52,338 nt of DNA from Candidatus Avidehalobacter gallistercoris (GTDB lineage Bacteria > Bacillota > Dehalobacteriia > UBA4068 > UBA4997), in NCBI GenBank assembly GCA_018715045.1, contig DVMH01000012.1, positions 1-52,338 of the forward strand. The letters run 5' to 3'. The translations under genes and the position numbers were made by a program. The notes beneath the pieces are model-generated. The model saw nothing but the letters and a program-made list of their open reading frames with translations, searched no databases and was not told the origin of the DNA. Positions 51,196 through 52,338 of the stretch are shown here, piece by piece (position 1 is the first letter of the stretch; the number at the start of each line of letters is the position of its first letter).

Positions 51196-51915
51196 CCGTC
51201 CTTATTTGAGGCGTACATCACCAACCTTGGCAAGTATAACGAAGGCGAGCTGGTAGGCGAAACACTGAAATTCCCTACCACCACCGAAGAGGTGCAGGCC
51301 CTGCTCAAGCGCATCGGCGTGGATGGCGTGCGGTATCAGGAAATTTTCATTACCAGCTTTGACGGCGATGTGCTGGGGCTCTATGACTATCTCACGGAGT
51401 ATGAAAATATTGACGAGCTCAACCATCTTGCCTGCCTGCTCTCTGAATTAAGCCGGGACGAGCTGGAGAAGTTTGAGGCCATTATAGACGCTGGCCACCA
51501 CACCTCCAGCGTGAAAGACCTAATCAACTTGACGTACAACCTGGATTGCTATGACTTCTACCCTGACATAGAGGACGAGGAGGCCCTGGGCCGCCTGTAC
51601 CTCCAGGAGTACGGAGCGATCCCGGTGCCGAAGGCATTGGTGAACTATATCGACTATGAGGCATACGGGCGGGACGCCCGGATCAATGAGAACGGCCACT
51701 TTGCCCCCGGCGGCTATGTGCGGGGCAGCGGTGGGAACTTTGCGGAGGTCTATCACGGCGTCCAGGACATCCCCGCCGAACACAAGGTTTTTGCCCTGCC
51801 CCGGCTCAATATCCGGGAGCAGATGGCGGCCTACCAAGATGTCATAGACCGTTCATCCCTGGAGGGGGATCGCCGCCCACCGGCCAAGGGCAAGCAGGAA
51901 CACGATGGGAGGTAG
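51193..51915 (+). CDS. ardA: ArdA-like antirestriction protein, apparent ATT start
   Basis: ArdA proteins mimic DNA and block type I restriction enzymes when a conjugative element enters a new host. The frame from ATT 51193 gives 240 residues: FEAYITNLGKYNEGELVGE, then FPTTTEEVQALLKRIGVDG, DELNHLACLLSELSRDELEKF and LINLTYNLDCYDFYPDIEDE; it is acidic as expected. The N-terminal ArdA motif (AYITNLGKYNEGELVG) lies upstream of GTG 51292, the first canonical start codon, so the gene should begin before that. It is followed by a second related gene in the same frame. Confidence 0.85.
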   Translation: MPSLFEAYITNLGKYNEGELVGETLKFPTTTEEVQALLKRIGVDGVRYQEIFITSFDGDVLGLYDYLTEYENIDELNHLACLLSELSRDELEKFEAIIDAGHHTSSVKDLINLTYNLDCYDFYPDIEDEEALGRLYLQEYGAIPVPKALVNYIDYEAYGRDARINENGHFAPGGYVRGSGGNFAEVYHGVQDIPAEHKVFALPRLNIREQMAAYQDVIDRSSLEGDRRPPAKGKQEHDGR

Positions 51916-51924
51916 ATACGCATA
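51908..51924 (+). promoter_or_regulatory. Ribosome binding site deciding an ATA start (second ArdA)
   Basis: GGAGG (51908-51912) overlaps the end of the first gene and is followed after 9 bases by ATA (51922-51924). Spacing equals that of the first ArdA-like gene. Confidence 0.65.
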
Positions 51925-52338
51925 GAAGTTACATTGACCGCGCGCCTGTTCAACGCGGATAAGATCCGGGAGGGTAAGGTGTCGGGGATCACCGTGGAAT
52001 TTCCCACCACCAAAGAGGCCATGCGGGAGGCGCTGAAAACCATCGGCGTGGACGGCATCCGCTGCCGGGACGTGTTTTTAATCGAGCACGACAGCAATCT
52101 CAGCGGCTTTTGCCACTGTCTGAACCAGAGCGATTCAGTGGACGAGCTGAATTACCTGTGCCATCTGCTCTCGGATATGACGGACACGGAGCTTGCCACC
52201 TTCCAGGCCGTGGTGGAGTACGGGGCACACAATGGCAGCGCCGCCGACCTCATCAACCTTGCGCTGAATGTGGGGTGCTATGACTTCTACATGGGCGTGG
52301 ACAATGACAAGGAATTGGGCCATATCTACGCCGACGAT
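51922..52338 (+). CDS. Second ArdA-like antirestriction protein, apparent ATA start, cut by window end
   Basis: The visible 139 residues read EVTLTARLFNADKIREGK, FPTTKEAMREALKTIGVDG, VDELNYLCHLLSDMTDTELA and ADLINLALNVGCYDFYMGVD, in the same order as the first ArdA-like protein, so the two are paralogues. The frame continues out of the window. Only ATA 51922 (or ATA 51916) or TTG 51934 can start it; TTG has no ribosome site at normal distance. It lies in the same frame as the upstream gene, separated by one TAG. Confidence 0.8.
   Translation, partial: MEVTLTARLFNADKIREGKVSGITVEFPTTKEAMREALKTIGVDGIRCRDVFLIEHDSNLSGFCHCLNQSDSVDELNYLCHLLSDMTDTELATFQAVVEYGAHNGSAADLINLALNVGCYDFYMGVDNDKELGHIYADD

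Overview
The window looks like a chromosomal segment of a Gram-positive-type anaerobe of the Bacillota (Firmicutes), most likely a clostridial lineage with a sporulation programme. Evidence: a sporulation sigma factor SigH, a full-length SpoIIE, a BofC-like protein, the pth-mfd-prsA block, lipobox lipoproteins, strong Shine-Dalgarno sites, and sigma-A style promoters. The species cannot be named from the sequence alone. From about 45.2 kb to the end the base composition and codon use become clearly more GC-rich and the gene types change to those of an integrative and conjugative element (ICE).

Layout. 1-2439: the end of a heavy-metal P-type ATPase with a tandemly repeated His/Cys-rich N-terminus. 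2490-9818: a plus-strand operon for a peptide/nickel-type ABC importer (binding protein, two permeases, two ATPases), a second sugar-binding-like lipoprotein and a zinc deacylase of the AstE/AspA family, closed by a strong terminator. 10169-12716 (minus): a compact peptide-modification cluster: a 70-residue precursor with seven Ala-Cys-Gly motifs in 17-residue repeats, a radical SAM/SPASM enzyme, a nitroreductase and a flavin/ferredoxin fusion protein, with a divergent HxlR regulator whose promoter holds a perfect palindrome. This is the most interesting system in the window. 13742-16662: a small redox operon (cupin, flavodoxin, aldo/keto reductase, carboxymuconolactone decarboxylase-like), followed by a broken AraC-type regulator. 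17957-18032 (minus): initiator tRNA-fMet with consensus promoter and terminators. 18393-20285 (minus): a GntR-ABC exporter operon with a 16-bp-arm palindrome over its promoter.

20546-24037: a Na/phosphate cotransporter with PhoU domain, then a PhoP/PhoR-like two-component pair; four 11-bp spaced PhoP-box-like repeats precede the transporter. 24139-29281: murA, uppP, proA, a CvpA-like protein, a HEAT-repeat protein and a DUF951 protein. 29390-32755: sigH and spoIIE. 32807-37899 (minus): prsA-like foldase, mfd, pth. 38055-40747: PRC-barrel protein, BofC-like protein, trmL, YigZ family. 40810-44712 (minus): an ABC importer of the TrpXYZ-like type (binding lipoprotein, permease, ATPase) and a LysR regulator.

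44856-45179 is a nitroreductase cut off after about 107 residues; directly after it the GC-rich island starts. The island carries a ParB-like protein with a long disordered N-terminus, a huge secreted protein with cysteine repeats and SLH domains, a DUF4406-like protein and two tandem ArdA-type antirestriction proteins. The ArdA genes have good ribosome binding sites but no ATG, GTG or TTG at the expected start (ATT and ATA instead). A large nested inverted repeat lies between the SLH gene and the DUF4406-like gene. The island's right end, integrase and transfer genes are not in the window.
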